Below, in pieces: positions 1-9,860 of a stretch of DNA of 64,000 nt. A program made the position numbers and the translations under genes. The number at the start of each line of letters is the position of its first letter. The stretch's first letter is position 1. Source of the stretch: a virus; IMG/VR virus record IMGVR_UViG_3300035670_000014, positions 62,001-126,000 of that record; one strand, written 5' to 3'. The notes beneath the pieces were generated by a model, which ran no database searches, was not told the origin of the DNA, and saw nothing but the letters and a program-made list of their open reading frames with translations.

Positions 1-54
1 GTAGTACTTACCACACCTTGCATAGGATCTTAGTTCATCTAATGTAACATTCAT
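1..54 (-). CDS. 5' fragment of a gene running off the window, possibly a PD-(D/E)XK nuclease
   Basis: Only the first 18 codons are present, starting with ATG at 54 and running leftwards out of the window. The peptide contains LRSYARCGKYY, which resembles the N-terminal helix and first iron-sulfur cysteine of Cas4/RecB-type nucleases (L-x-x-Y-x-x-C-x-x-x-Y). The start lies 3 nt beyond the stop of the upstream gene, as in the rest of this operon. With so little sequence the family call is only a suggestion. Confidence 0.4.
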   Translation of the reverse strand, partial: MNVTLDELRSYARCGKYY

Positions 55-56
55 AT

Positions 57-998
57 TTACAGTCTTGTATGGAATCCTAAACCTGCTCCATAGGACCCAG
101 GGCCAGTCCATTGGACGAATGGAGAAATCCACAAGTCTGAAATAAAAGGAATTGGATTACCCAGGTTATAAGAGAAAGGCATAAGGTTAAAATTAAATTT
201 ACCTATAGAGTTAAAGCCTAAACTCATATCAAGGAAAGACCACTCATCTTCTCCAGATTGATCTCTAAGATACATATAACCCACTCCCAAAGAGGCCTGA
301 GGCACCATTCTAGGGTCTCTAAATGGAACCCCTAGCCCTACCCCTAAAGTAAGATTAGGACGCATATGAAAGCGTTCTAGAGGCTTAGAATCTTGTGTGT
401 TATAGCTTGTATCTATCCTGAAAGAAGGATCAACAACTGTTGTCGAGTGGACTGGCAAGACATAAGGATTGCCGTTTGAAAGCAAAGTTAATCTTGTCAC
501 AGTAGTAAGAGATCTCTCATCAGTTTGAACTATAGAAGTATCAACATTTATATCTAGATCATAAGAAGTAGTAGTCAGGTTACCTAGCTCTGTCAAAGCG
601 ACAGAGCCAACTGGAACCTGGACTTCATCAAAGTCTACAATTAATTCCTGTTGCACAGGAGTAACTGTTTGACCTGGCTCAGTCACTACAATTACCTCAG
701 TCCTTCTACCTGAAGAAGAGGCAACTGTAGTTGACTGGCCTATGAGTTCATAGTTAAGCCTTGATAGTTCTTCCTGGAGAACTCTAAGCTCTTCCTCTAG
801 AAGGATGTAATCTTCCATATCTATATAGGCTGTATCTGCCATATGGAATCCGGGAGAGATCTCTCGTCCTTCTATGGGCGCAGGATCTTTAAGTGGCTCC
901 TTCTTATTGCAGTTCTTAACCAGAAGAATCAAGCAAGTAATGATAAGCGCAAGATTAAAAATCTTGTAAGTCCAGTAAAGAATTTTATCCAGAATCAT
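57..998 (-). CDS. Membrane-anchored protein with coiled coil and Gly/aromatic-rich C-terminus
   Basis: About 313 residues. I start it at ATG 998, which overlaps the TGA of the primase-helicase (ATGA) and follows AGAGGAA; the longer frame start is upstream inside that gene. A transmembrane helix (about residues 8-28, LALIITCLILLV) is followed by NCNKKEP, an acidic linker and a short coiled coil (LEEELRVLQEELSRLNYEL). The C-terminal 100 residues alternate Gly, aromatic and polar residues (LTLGVGLGVPF, GAGLGFHTRL), which suggests beta-strands of a barrel or sandwich. I recognise no family. A role at the host envelope is inferred from topology alone. Confidence 0.75.
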   Translation of the reverse strand: MILDKILYWTYKIFNLALIITCLILLVKNCNKKEPLKDPAPIEGREISPGFHMADTAYIDMEDYILLEEELRVLQEELSRLNYELIGQSTTVASSSGRRTEVIVVTEPGQTVTPVQQELIVDFDEVQVPVGSVALTELGNLTTTSYDLDINVDTSIVQTDERSLTTVTRLTLLSNGNPYVLPVHSTTVVDPSFRIDTSYNTQDSKPLERFHMRPNLTLGVGLGVPFRDPRMVPQASLGVGYMYLRDQSGEDEWSFLDMSLGFNSIGKFNFNLMPFSYNLGNPIPFISDLWISPFVQWTGPGSYGAGLGFHTRL

Positions 999-3532
999 AA
1001 TTCCTCTTCTAAACCCCATTCATCAGAATCAGTTGATTCTACTTTGGAGCCAGATTCATTTGCTTGAGCAAGCTTAACTGCCTCAGCAATTGGTATGTGT
1101 ATAAAATTAGAAGCATAAGGATGGAACTTAAAGAACTCAGTTCCCTTGTTACCGTCAATCTTATTCTTGCCAACTATGGCTTCTACAATGGGAAGTTTAG
1201 TTGGGTGAAAGTCCCAGGGATGTTTTACTTCATGAAACCATGGAGACTCCCTGGGGTCCTTATGCAAGTCATTATAAAGGTGGATGATAGCATCGGCATC
1301 ATACTTGAATGCTCTAGCTTCTGCCAGTGACTCGTTAGTCGGCCTACCAGACTTTGTTTTCTTATCAGTTGACGTGTTGTATTCTAATGTACAACCAACT
1401 GATATATCAAACTCGTTAGTCATCTGCTTCAGCTTGTTAGAAACTGAAGTATAGAAAAGCCGGGGCTCGCCCTTAACGGGGAGCTTGTGAGCATTATCTA
1501 TGTGCATGTATATGTTATCATTGGGATATTGGCGTCTCATTCTGATTGCTGCCCGCCTGAAATCCTCAAGATCATAAACATAAGGTATGCCTAGAATCAT
1601 AAATCTTTCTTCGCGTGCGTACCAGTAGGCAAGCTCATAGCCCATCTTAAGAGCATTAAACATATCATCTTTCATGCCATCGGGTAAAACGTTGGCCCAG
1701 TAATTAGGCCTTGTAACCCAATTAAGATGCATAGGAAAACCACCTAGATGTTTATACTTAGGCCAATCCCTGGTAGCCCACTTTGAAAAGATGGCAACTT
1801 GCTTGGTAAACAATGTTTGGACGGAGTCATCTATAGTCATATAGATAACTCTACAGTTATTAGTTTCACTTAGGCAAAGATTGCTGCCCATCCATATACC
1901 GAAGCTAGACTTACCTGCATTCTCTGAACCGCCTATTGCAAGCATCTTGCCCTTGGACCAATCATTAGAGAATACTTTCTGAAAGTCAGGAGCCATAGGA
2001 AATTCATAGCCAGGAAACTCTTCGCCTCGGCTGTCAAATTCTTCCTTGAAAGAAGAAAGTAAGCCAGAGTAAAACTCACCAGATAGGTAATCCGAGTTGA
2101 CTTCGGCATCAAGAGCCATGATCTTAACCTTAGCTTCATCAAGAATAGATGCAGCTTCAGCTGGTGATTTCATAGCAGCGTAAGCTGCTTCTTCTACTGC
2201 TTCCTTTATCCTGGATGCTTTGCTTATCTCTGTCTTATTGACTATAGCATTAACTTCTTCTAAGAGTGTCAGGGTAGAGAAGTCAGTTAGGAATGCAACC
2301 TCTTTAACTAGCGATTCTCTCTGAATCGCAGTAGGGAAGGTAGCAATAACCTGAACAGCTTTCTCTGCAAGCTCCTCTAGTGAAGCACAGTTATCTTTAT
2401 AGTAATCTAGAAGATAGGTAAAAGCAGTAGGGCGGGGAAGTGAAGTAAACTCCCTTACTCCATTCTTCTGGATAAATGAATCAGGATCTTCTCCATTGCC
2501 TATGCTAAGAACAAACTTCTTAGCAGGACCTAGAGAAGAAAGGTGAAGCTGAAGAAGCTTTACTGTAGCTTCCTGACCTGCATTGTCGCCATCTAAGGCA
2601 AAGACAATGTTAGCAGGAGCAAGCTTCCTAATAAGCCTTGCATGTTCATCTGTAAAAGATGAAGAGCAAATAGCTGCCGCAGCAAAGCCGCACTGATGTA
2701 GTGTAAGTGCGTCACCTTGACCTTCTACTATATATAAGGTATCAACTTTGCCTTTCTTAATCAAAGTAGAAGCATTGTTGAAATTATACAGGTAGTTATT
2801 CTTAAGGAAATAAGGTGAATCTAGTAGCTTTGAACCATTCCATTTTGGGTTATCTTTATCAACTGTACCCATGTACCTTGAAGTATAACCAACAGTATTA
2901 CCAAGAGTATCCTTAAATGGAAAGACCAAAGAGTTAGCATTTATGAATCTATCACTAAGACCAAAAGACCTAAGTGCTGATTCACTGTAGCCAATACCTT
3001 CCATTGCCTTAACAAAGTTAGGCCATGAATAGTAACCTAGACCAAAAGATTCTATAGCTTCAGCTGCATCCCAGCCTCTGGAGTCAATAAAGCTTGATAG
3101 AGTTGCATTGCTACCTTGCAGCTCAATCTCAAGATTTCTTGAGAGTATGCCATCTACTACAGAGTAGAACTGCAAATAAGATTGCTTCTTAATATCCTCT
3201 GCAGTCAAAGAAGCAAAGTTAACAGGTATGTCAAGTTCCTTTGCTGCATACTCCATAGTATGAACAAAGTCCTGACCAGTTAATCCAAATCCATTAAATA
3301 GTGCACAAGCTGAAATAGTGTCATGCTTAGCACCACAACCATAACAAACAGCATAAAAATTCTCGGGATCTTTAGTATGAGCCCTAACCTTCATAGAAGG
3401 AGAGCTATCATTATGAGCAGGATTAATACACCTAATAAACCCCTGAGAGTTTGGCTTCATGCCATATAGCTCAAGGTAATCAGGCAGTCTTGCCTTTAAT
3501 GCTTTTGATAATTCATAAAGAGAAGTAATCAA
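995..3532 (-). CDS. Bifunctional DNA primase-helicase (CHC2 zinc finger, Toprim, DnaB-like helicase)
   Basis: 845 residues, comparable in design to T7 gp4. The N-terminus has a CHC2-type zinc finger (C35, H40, C63, C66). A Toprim domain follows, with YIVEGQGDAL near residue 268 and the acidic motif FALDGDNAG near 314. A RecA-fold helicase domain has Walker A IGGSENAGKSS near 540. The protein should unwind the fork and lay down RNA primers for the phage polymerase. It is followed directly by the sigma factor and nuclease in the same transcript. The acidic C-terminus (DSDEWGLEEEL) resembles tails that bind polymerase or SSB in phage helicases, which is inference. Confidence 0.93.
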   Translation of the reverse strand: MITSLYELSKALKARLPDYLELYGMKPNSQGFIRCINPAHNDSSPSMKVRAHTKDPENFYAVCYGCGAKHDTISACALFNGFGLTGQDFVHTMEYAAKELDIPVNFASLTAEDIKKQSYLQFYSVVDGILSRNLEIELQGSNATLSSFIDSRGWDAAEAIESFGLGYYSWPNFVKAMEGIGYSESALRSFGLSDRFINANSLVFPFKDTLGNTVGYTSRYMGTVDKDNPKWNGSKLLDSPYFLKNNYLYNFNNASTLIKKGKVDTLYIVEGQGDALTLHQCGFAAAAICSSSFTDEHARLIRKLAPANIVFALDGDNAGQEATVKLLQLHLSSLGPAKKFVLSIGNGEDPDSFIQKNGVREFTSLPRPTAFTYLLDYYKDNCASLEELAEKAVQVIATFPTAIQRESLVKEVAFLTDFSTLTLLEEVNAIVNKTEISKASRIKEAVEEAAYAAMKSPAEAASILDEAKVKIMALDAEVNSDYLSGEFYSGLLSSFKEEFDSRGEEFPGYEFPMAPDFQKVFSNDWSKGKMLAIGGSENAGKSSFGIWMGSNLCLSETNNCRVIYMTIDDSVQTLFTKQVAIFSKWATRDWPKYKHLGGFPMHLNWVTRPNYWANVLPDGMKDDMFNALKMGYELAYWYAREERFMILGIPYVYDLEDFRRAAIRMRRQYPNDNIYMHIDNAHKLPVKGEPRLFYTSVSNKLKQMTNEFDISVGCTLEYNTSTDKKTKSGRPTNESLAEARAFKYDADAIIHLYNDLHKDPRESPWFHEVKHPWDFHPTKLPIVEAIVGKNKIDGNKGTEFFKFHPYASNFIHIPIAEAVKLAQANESGSKVESTDSDEWGLEEEL

Positions 3533-3553
3533 GGCTCTCCTTCGAGGTTTAAG

Positions 3554-4549
3554 TTAGTCGTTTTTTATAGAGTTAGATAGAAGCTGCCTCAATGCACCTT
3601 GTATCGTTTCTCTTGGCTTTGTCACTATGAAGCCGGCTTTATAAAGTAAAGCTTGAAGCTGGGCATAGTGGCAGGGCGGATTGTCTCCAAGCCCTAGCCT
3701 GTGTACTAGGGTTATTCTATTTATAGGATCTAAAGAATACAAAGCTTCGTTCATAGAAACAATTAAAGTTTCAAAGTCAAGTGTATCCCTAAGATACTCT
3801 ATCTTACCAAAAGAGTCTTCATCAAAGTAATCTTCAGATTCAGACTCTGATTCAGATGACTCGTCTTCTGAGTATGAATCAGAGATATGATTCAAAGGGT
3901 TAAAAGAAAGAATGTAGTTGAGTAAAGCTTCAGCTTTCTTATCACTGAAGCCAAACTCTTCAACAACGTATGATATTGCATCATTGTTTATGGGTATATC
4001 ATTCTTCTTAACAAAAGCAAGGACCTTGCTTACGTCAGTAAGTACATGAACTGGGAGTCTGATTACTCTGTTCTTGTTGCTTATAGCCCTTGTAATTGCC
4101 TGTCTAATCCACCAGGTGGCATAGGTGGCTAGCTTCACACCCTCATCAAGATCAAAGCGCTCTATGGCCCTTATAAAGCCTATAACGCCCTCTTGAAAGA
4201 CATCATCAAATGGAAGACCGTTGTTTTGATAATACTTGGCATTCTTTATAACAAGCTTAAGGTTATGCTCTACAAGTTTATTCCTAAAGGAATTTGCTTT
4301 CTTAAGCATGTCGCTGTTATCTAGAATGTAATCTATTTCTGCAAGATCATCCATGTAGAAAAGATTTTCTATTGCAGATTCATTCAGTAGTATCTGCTCT
4401 TCAATTCTCTTCTTCTCTTTTAGTAACTGTGCCCTGGTGTTATAAGCACACTTAAATACAGTTAAGTAGTGAGCTTCCTGTTCCTTTGTAAGTCGAGGAT
4501 GCTTGTTAATAAAAGAAGATATAAAGTTTAAGGTTGTTTGTTCTGACAT
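3554..4549 (-). CDS. RNA polymerase sigma factor, sigma-70 family
   Basis: 331 residues. Region 2 is clear: FDDVFQEGVIGFIRAIERFD, then KLATYATWWIRQAITRAI, the usual -10 recognition and melting segment. Region 3-like sequence follows (NRVIRLPVHV). The C-terminal part is interrupted by a Ser/Glu/Asp-rich linker (SEDESSESESESEDYFDED) and has only a weak region 4 (SLDPINRITLVHRLGL). It probably redirects host polymerase to phage promoters. The start is preceded by GGAG, 2 nt after the stop of the Cas4-like gene. The acidic insert is unusual for a primary sigma. Confidence 0.92.
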   Translation of the reverse strand: MSEQTTLNFISSFINKHPRLTKEQEAHYLTVFKCAYNTRAQLLKEKKRIEEQILLNESAIENLFYMDDLAEIDYILDNSDMLKKANSFRNKLVEHNLKLVIKNAKYYQNNGLPFDDVFQEGVIGFIRAIERFDLDEGVKLATYATWWIRQAITRAISNKNRVIRLPVHVLTDVSKVLAFVKKNDIPINNDAISYVVEEFGFSDKKAEALLNYILSFNPLNHISDSYSEDESSESESESEDYFDEDSFGKIEYLRDTLDFETLIVSMNEALYSLDPINRITLVHRLGLGDNPPCHYAQLQALLYKAGFIVTKPRETIQGALRQLLSNSIKND

Positions 4550-4551
4550 GG

Positions 4552-5667
4552 TTACTCCTCTGTAGTCTCTTCGACTTCAGATACATCTTGATAAATTATT
4601 TCTCCTTGAACTTTACCATCAGGATATTCAATTGGAGTCTTCTTTGCATCAGCAGAGTAACACATATTAGAAAAGGGGCAATATCTACATTGCCAATCAC
4701 CTATCTTTATTTGAGAGAATTTATCTTTTGATGCTTTTTCTGAGTCAGTCTTATTAAGACTTCCAGATTCATAAAGTTCCTTGATCTTCTCTTCACTGTA
4801 GAAGAAGTCGTAATCCCTGGGAGGGATTAGATCAAGGTGAATAAACTTATGAGCAGACATGTATCTTCTTAAGATGTCTTCTGCGTAGAGTGTATACTTG
4901 TAAGGTTTCTTATTTACATAAACTCTATGCTGAACTCTACCAAGAGAAACACTGACCTCAGGTATAAGGTCAATATCGAACTCTACGCGACTACCATTCT
5001 CTCTAGAGAGATAAACTAACTTGAAGTAAGCCATCTCTTGCTGAAGTACACAAAAGAAATAAGCATAAAGAACAGTCTGAAGTAAGTTATCTTCTTTAGG
5101 CTCAGGTGGGACGTATATACCGCCCTTCTTTCTATGACCAAATACTTGCTTCATACCTTTGAAGCCGGTAATAGATTTAATTTCTACACCAACTTTAACA
5201 CCTGACTCAGGTGATTGGTAGGTTACAAGGTCAACTTCTCCTGAGATCAAGGCATCAGGTAGATTCTGATGAAGGGTGGGAATATACCATCTGAACTTTC
5301 TGGAGTTCTCGCTATAGACCATAGCTCTTTTAGCTTCGTCAGTTATTGCGTTTTCTGTATAACTAGAAATCTTAAACTTCCAAAGCTCTTGAGGAGTAAA
5401 CTCTTGCTTGTCAATGACGAGGTTCTGCTTCGTGGCAAACTCATTGTTTATCATTTGCCTTTGAAGTTTGTTTCTGAACCATGTCTTTCTTAAACAAGCC
5501 CCCAAAGAAACATAACCTCCATCTTCACCTATAGCTAAAGCAGAAGCTTCGCTAGGGTGTAGACTGACTTCAGTTGATGTCCTTGGGGGCTGTTCAAGTA
5601 TTGACTTATCTAGAGTCTCCCAGAAGTTAAAAGGATAGACTTCTGATAGAAACTTAGATTCAGTCAT
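4552..5667 (-). CDS. Cas4/AddB-like PD-(D/E)XK nuclease with predicted 4Fe-4S cluster
   Basis: 371 residues. Nuclease motifs are visible in order: SGEVDLV (catalytic Asp), VGVEIKSITG (E-x-K) and LLQTVLYAYFF (Q-x3-Y helix). A first cysteine in ACLRKTW (C58) and three more in WQCRYCPFSNMC near the C-terminus fit the 4Fe-4S arrangement that locks the N- and C-termini together in Cas4, AddB and AdnB. It probably resects or processes DNA ends with the RecA-like protein in the same block. No cas1/cas2 or repeat array is nearby, so an adaptation role is not supported. Confidence 0.85.
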   Translation of the reverse strand: MTESKFLSEVYPFNFWETLDKSILEQPPRTSTEVSLHPSEASALAIGEDGGYVSLGACLRKTWFRNKLQRQMINNEFATKQNLVIDKQEFTPQELWKFKISSYTENAITDEAKRAMVYSENSRKFRWYIPTLHQNLPDALISGEVDLVTYQSPESGVKVGVEIKSITGFKGMKQVFGHRKKGGIYVPPEPKEDNLLQTVLYAYFFCVLQQEMAYFKLVYLSRENGSRVEFDIDLIPEVSVSLGRVQHRVYVNKKPYKYTLYAEDILRRYMSAHKFIHLDLIPPRDYDFFYSEEKIKELYESGSLNKTDSEKASKDKFSQIKIGDWQCRYCPFSNMCYSADAKKTPIEYPDGKVQGEIIYQDVSEVEETTEE

Positions 5668-5670
5668 GTA

Positions 5671-6096
5671 TTATTCTCCAGGTGCTTCCGTTGCTTCTTG
5701 AGAAGCTGAGGGAAGATTAAGGGATAGCTGGTCTGTAGTAGTCATGGTAGGAGTAGCTGCTTTTAGTTTCTCAGCAACTTCCTGTACAACTTCATTAAGT
5801 TTAGCTTGAGCTTCGTCTCTCGACTTAGTAGCCCTCTCAAAGATTTCCTTGAACTGATCAAAGTTAAACTCTCCAGGAGAAACAATCTTCTCAAGAGTTA
5901 GCATGACTGCATCACAGAAAGCAGTGTAGTCAATGATTAGGTTCTCAAGAGAAACCTTTACGAGAAAGTTTGCAATAGCCATCTGATCAAGATTACCTAG
6001 GATCAACTTATCGCGATTGTTAAGTTCAGATACAGAGGTATTAAGAGAATCAAGTTCAGATTGGCACTGGCAGCACTGTTCGTTATTAGTAGACAT
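5671..6096 (-). CDS. Hypothetical coiled-coil protein
   Basis: 141 residues. It begins with a Cys pair segment (EQCCQCQSELDSL) followed by helical, Glu/Lys/Leu-rich sequence with coiled-coil character and an Ala/Thr/Pro-rich tail. No family is recognised. It sits between the metallophosphoesterase and the Cas4-like nuclease with 4-7 nt spacing, so it is co-expressed with replication genes. Confidence 0.75.
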   Translation of the reverse strand: MSTNNEQCCQCQSELDSLNTSVSELNNRDKLILGNLDQMAIANFLVKVSLENLIIDYTAFCDAVMLTLEKIVSPGEFNFDQFKEIFERATKSRDEAQAKLNEVVQEVAEKLKAATPTMTTTDQLSLNLPSASQEATEAPGE

Positions 6097-6102
6097 GTAA
6101 AC

Positions 6103-7425
6103 TCACTCAAATATGTTAATTGTTTTTATGTAATTAAAGTTGCTAATATCAGGACGGATATTACCATCTTTATCTTGGTAAATAACTGCATAGCCAACTA
6201 TAGAAGGTCTCCTTCTAAACTCAGCTTGCTTAAGGTAGCCTTGGGTCAAACATAGTGCACCTTGCTCTATGAGCAGTTTATTCTGCTCTATAAGCTTAGC
6301 TTGCTTATGTGTATGCCCCATTACGATAGAGTCAAATGAATTCCATGGCAATTGGCCTCTTAAATATTCCATGCCTCTTGTTACAGTAGCACCAGGCTGT
6401 GCAAGGTATGTATCAGGATGCATGAATATAGTCTTACCTACCTTGCCTAGCCAAGGTAAGCCTAGTTCGTTGTAGTAAACATTGGTGAAGTTGTAAGACC
6501 TACCAGTAAAACCGTTCTCATCTAGAATGAGGCCTTTAGATAGTTTATCAACAATATCGCGATTTCCAAGTATTGCTGAATAAGGGTCAAGCTTTTGGCT
6601 GAGATATCTATCAACTCTATTTTCATGATTACCCTTTACTAAGTGAACTTCGTCAAATCTGGAAGCCATTTCCTTAATGAAATTCAAGGCAAGCTGATAT
6701 TCTGACTGAAGAGGTATGCCCTTATCTTTTGAATAAGAAGATACTGAGTAACAGTCAAGTATGTCTCCGTTAAGAACAAGTATGTCTGCATTACCATCAT
6801 GCTCAAGTGCCATCTCTATTGCTTCAGTGTCATGGAAAGGCATGTGTAAGTCAGACAGGCTTAGTATTTTTCTTGTAGCCGGATTAGTAGAGAAGTAAAC
6901 TATCCCTGGTTTAGTTTTAGATAAGTACTCATTTCTTGCTGACATGTACTGCTCTGTAGCAGCAGCAGCCAAGTCAACCTTCGCTGCCTTTGCCGGCTTA
7001 ATCTCAACAGGAGCACAAGCTTCCTGGGTAGCTTCAGCTGTAGCAGAAGCTGCAACAGAGGCATCGCTAGACGAAGAGCTTCTAAGGGCATTTGACCTAA
7101 GGTTACAAGCTACATACCCAGGGGTTACAATCGGAAGATTGTCCATGTTAATTTCAGGAAAGTCCTGAGACTTAAAATGATGCCAAAGATTTGAGTAAAT
7201 AGAATTAATCAAACCAGCAGTAGGCCTGAATAGAAACTTAATATTAAAAGCATTAACTTCCATGACATGCATGTCAGAGTTCCTAATGCCTTGCTTGGGA
7301 TGTATATTGCAAATTGTATTTACCTTCTTTGCAGTATAGAAACCAAGTGAGCCATAGTATTCAAGTAAGCTTTCTCTTGTTTTAAATTCAGAAGGTTTTT
7401 TTAAGTTTAGTTTATTATTCGACAT
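6103..7425 (-). CDS. Calcineurin-like metallophosphoesterase
   Basis: 440 residues. The dimetal phosphoesterase motifs are complete: LSLSDLHMPFHD near residue 197, LVLNGDILD near 220, VKGNHENR near 262 and VMGHTHKQ near 372. The N-terminal 150 residues are Ala-rich and unrecognised, with a segment that may bind nucleic acid (KPSEFKTRESLLEYYGS). The substrate could be a cyclic nucleotide, a nucleic acid end or a phosphoprotein; the position next to the polymerase suggests nucleic acid. The start is preceded by GGGTAAA, a ribosome-site variant used repeatedly in this genome. Confidence 0.88.
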   Translation of the reverse strand: MSNNKLNLKKPSEFKTRESLLEYYGSLGFYTAKKVNTICNIHPKQGIRNSDMHVMEVNAFNIKFLFRPTAGLINSIYSNLWHHFKSQDFPEINMDNLPIVTPGYVACNLRSNALRSSSSSDASVAASATAEATQEACAPVEIKPAKAAKVDLAAAATEQYMSARNEYLSKTKPGIVYFSTNPATRKILSLSDLHMPFHDTEAIEMALEHDGNADILVLNGDILDCYSVSSYSKDKGIPLQSEYQLALNFIKEMASRFDEVHLVKGNHENRVDRYLSQKLDPYSAILGNRDIVDKLSKGLILDENGFTGRSYNFTNVYYNELGLPWLGKVGKTIFMHPDTYLAQPGATVTRGMEYLRGQLPWNSFDSIVMGHTHKQAKLIEQNKLLIEQGALCLTQGYLKQAEFRRRPSIVGYAVIYQDKDGNIRPDISNFNYIKTINIFE

Positions 7426-7427
7426 GT

Positions 7428-9860
7428 TTACCCATTGATAAATTTAATAACGCCGTTCTGTTTAAGTCTAAGAACTGCGGATCTTTCATCTACGCTGTAT
7501 TTAAAGTAGATAATAGACCCTACTTTAATCTTATCTTTATACTCCTCAACTGCATTTGGAAAGAGTGTTAGCTCAGCAACACCCGTCTTGTCCTCAACAG
7601 TGCAAGCATAAAGAGACTTGCCCTTCATCTTGCCTCTTTTTATCTGAATGTCCTCTATTCTGGTGATTACAACTAAACACCTACCAGACTGAGAGACCTG
7701 AGGTACGAGGTTATTAATGTAATCAAGTTCTATAGTAGGCGGTATTTTAATAAAGTCAATAGGGTGAGCTGAAATATATAAACCACAGTACTCACCTTCC
7801 CAGTCTACCATCTGCTTTGTGATTGATCTCTTTTCATAAACAGGAAGTTCAGGAAAAGAAGGCTCTTCTTTTGGCTTAGGAATTATAGGCTTCTTCGGCT
7901 TAGGCTCTGTATATATTTGCTTAGTACCATTCTCATCTATGACGGGAGTGGCAAGTCTGGTTATTACTTTAGTCTTGTAAAGATATTCCCAGTTAGCAAC
8001 TTCTATAGACCATTGCTCTAGTTCTTTATTCTTTAATTTTATATTAGCCTGATTCTCAAGATAAGAATCATACTGATTAAAGTAATCTAGAAGCAAAGGA
8101 AGTGAATCAACAAGGTCTTCTCTCTTGTGACCAAAAGCATCCAGTGCGCCTACTTTAGCAAGGATCGCCAAAGAGCCAGAGTTAACCTTTGATCTGTTGA
8201 TATTAGATAGCCAGTCCTTGAGAGTCTTAGCCTTGTGTACATTGCCGGCGATTAGATAGTTCGCCACAGATTTACCTATACCTTTTAGAATATCAATGCC
8301 AAATCTTATCTTGTTAGCTCCAACCTTGGCAAAGCCAATGTGAGGAGTAGTAACAGAAGGAGGAAGCATTTCTATTCCCATCGCTCTACACTCGTCTATA
8401 TAGGACTTAAGTTTATCTGGCTTATTAGACCTGAGACTCATAAGCTCAATCATAAACTCTACTGTAGAGTAAGCCTTTAGATAGGCGCAAGAGTAAGCTA
8501 TCAATGCATAAGCATAAGCATGTGGCTTGTTAAAGCCATAGCCTGAAAACTTATCAATGTATTCCCATACATAGCTTGCTTCACTCTCTGTAATCTTAGA
8601 GTTCTGAATGCAACCTTGAATAAACCTATCCTTCCACGACTGCATCTCTACTGGGTCCTTCTTACCCATTGCTCTTCTTACATTGTCAGAAGTCTCTTCA
8701 GAGAAGCCAGCAAGAACAGAAAGTGCAGCCATGCACTGTTCCTGGTAAACAAGAACACCGCCTGTCTCGGCTAGGACTGAATCAAGAAGTGGGTGAATCT
8801 TATTCTGAAGTAAGCCTGTTTTCTTGTACTCAATCCAGTCGTCAGTAAGACCATTGTCTTTAGGACCCGGTCTGATTAGTGCGCTAATAGCAGCTAAGTC
8901 TGCAACAGTAGTAGGCTGAACCTCGCTAATAACCTGGAATACATGGGACTCTTCCATCTGGAAAATGCCAGAAACAAATCCCTGGTTTATTAGCGTGAAA
9001 GCTTTAGGATCGTCAAGAGGAACCTCTTCCTGAATCCAGTCAACTGTTTTTCCGATTGCTGCTGTTGTATTCTTGAGTAGATCAAGGTTGTCAATAACAA
9101 GAATGTCAAACTTAATAAGGTTGCAATTCTTCTCAAGAGCGCCAGCTTCCCACTGAGATAAGTAGTACCAATTACCTTGATCATCTTTCTCTCCTTTAAC
9201 CTTACGTAAAGGGATATAGCTGTCCAAATAATCAGAGCCAATAATCACAGCAGAAGCATGCTGAGATTGATTCATAGGTTGCTTGTCCATTGTAGCAACA
9301 CATGAAAATACTTCTTTGTGCTGTTCTATAATCTCAGCGTAAACAGGATCATCCTTAAGGTCAATCCAGGTAGTTGCCTTACCACGATAGCTATCAGGCA
9401 GGCTGTCAGCCAAGGCGCGACCTTCTTCAAAAGTTCCACCTAGTGCTTTTGTAAAGTCAACTGTAGAACTCTTAACAGAATAAGGAGTATAAGTAGTAGG
9501 TCTAATAACACAAAGTTCACCATATTTATTCTGTAATTCTTTTATAATTACATCTTTCCCTGATGGAGAAAAGTCTGTATCTATATCTGGTCCTGCGCCA
9601 GTTACAGTAGAAGAACACCTCTTAGACTTGTCATAGTTATCACTATCAGAAAACAAGTAGAGCAATATGGAGTTACTTTTATTCTCAAGCTTCTTATTGA
9701 TATACTTCTTATCTATTACAATGCGAGTAAAGTCTTCATCGGTGATATACTTTAACTCGAATAGCAAATACCTGAAAGGTACATTCAATGTATACTTTAG
9801 ATAATCTAGCTTCTCATTAGCTTCCCTATTAACAATCTCTAGTTTAGTTTTTAAGTCCAA
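7428..9860 (-). CDS. dnaE: DNA polymerase III alpha subunit, C-terminal half (palm catalytic residues to OB domain)
   Basis: About 810 residues from a TTG at 9860, chosen because GGAGA lies 5 nt upstream; an ATG at 9950 would overlap the preceding gene by 107 nt and has no support. After a non-conserved 75-90 residue leader the protein enters the DnaE palm at PDIDTDFSPSGKD (two catalytic Asp), then KFDIL (third Asp), finger motifs such as FGYGFNKPHAYAYAL-like sequence near the middle, and an OB fold near the C-terminus. The PHP domain and PGRGS motif are encoded by a separate gene at 10241-11491. Together the halves make a full-length family C polymerase. Confidence 0.9.
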   Translation of the reverse strand: MDLKTKLEIVNREANEKLDYLKYTLNVPFRYLLFELKYITDEDFTRIVIDKKYINKKLENKSNSILLYLFSDSDNYDKSKRCSSTVTGAGPDIDTDFSPSGKDVIIKELQNKYGELCVIRPTTYTPYSVKSSTVDFTKALGGTFEEGRALADSLPDSYRGKATTWIDLKDDPVYAEIIEQHKEVFSCVATMDKQPMNQSQHASAVIIGSDYLDSYIPLRKVKGEKDDQGNWYYLSQWEAGALEKNCNLIKFDILVIDNLDLLKNTTAAIGKTVDWIQEEVPLDDPKAFTLINQGFVSGIFQMEESHVFQVISEVQPTTVADLAAISALIRPGPKDNGLTDDWIEYKKTGLLQNKIHPLLDSVLAETGGVLVYQEQCMAALSVLAGFSEETSDNVRRAMGKKDPVEMQSWKDRFIQGCIQNSKITESEASYVWEYIDKFSGYGFNKPHAYAYALIAYSCAYLKAYSTVEFMIELMSLRSNKPDKLKSYIDECRAMGIEMLPPSVTTPHIGFAKVGANKIRFGIDILKGIGKSVANYLIAGNVHKAKTLKDWLSNINRSKVNSGSLAILAKVGALDAFGHKREDLVDSLPLLLDYFNQYDSYLENQANIKLKNKELEQWSIEVANWEYLYKTKVITRLATPVIDENGTKQIYTEPKPKKPIIPKPKEEPSFPELPVYEKRSITKQMVDWEGEYCGLYISAHPIDFIKIPPTIELDYINNLVPQVSQSGRCLVVITRIEDIQIKRGKMKGKSLYACTVEDKTGVAELTLFPNAVEEYKDKIKVGSIIYFKYSVDERSAVLRLKQNGVIKFING

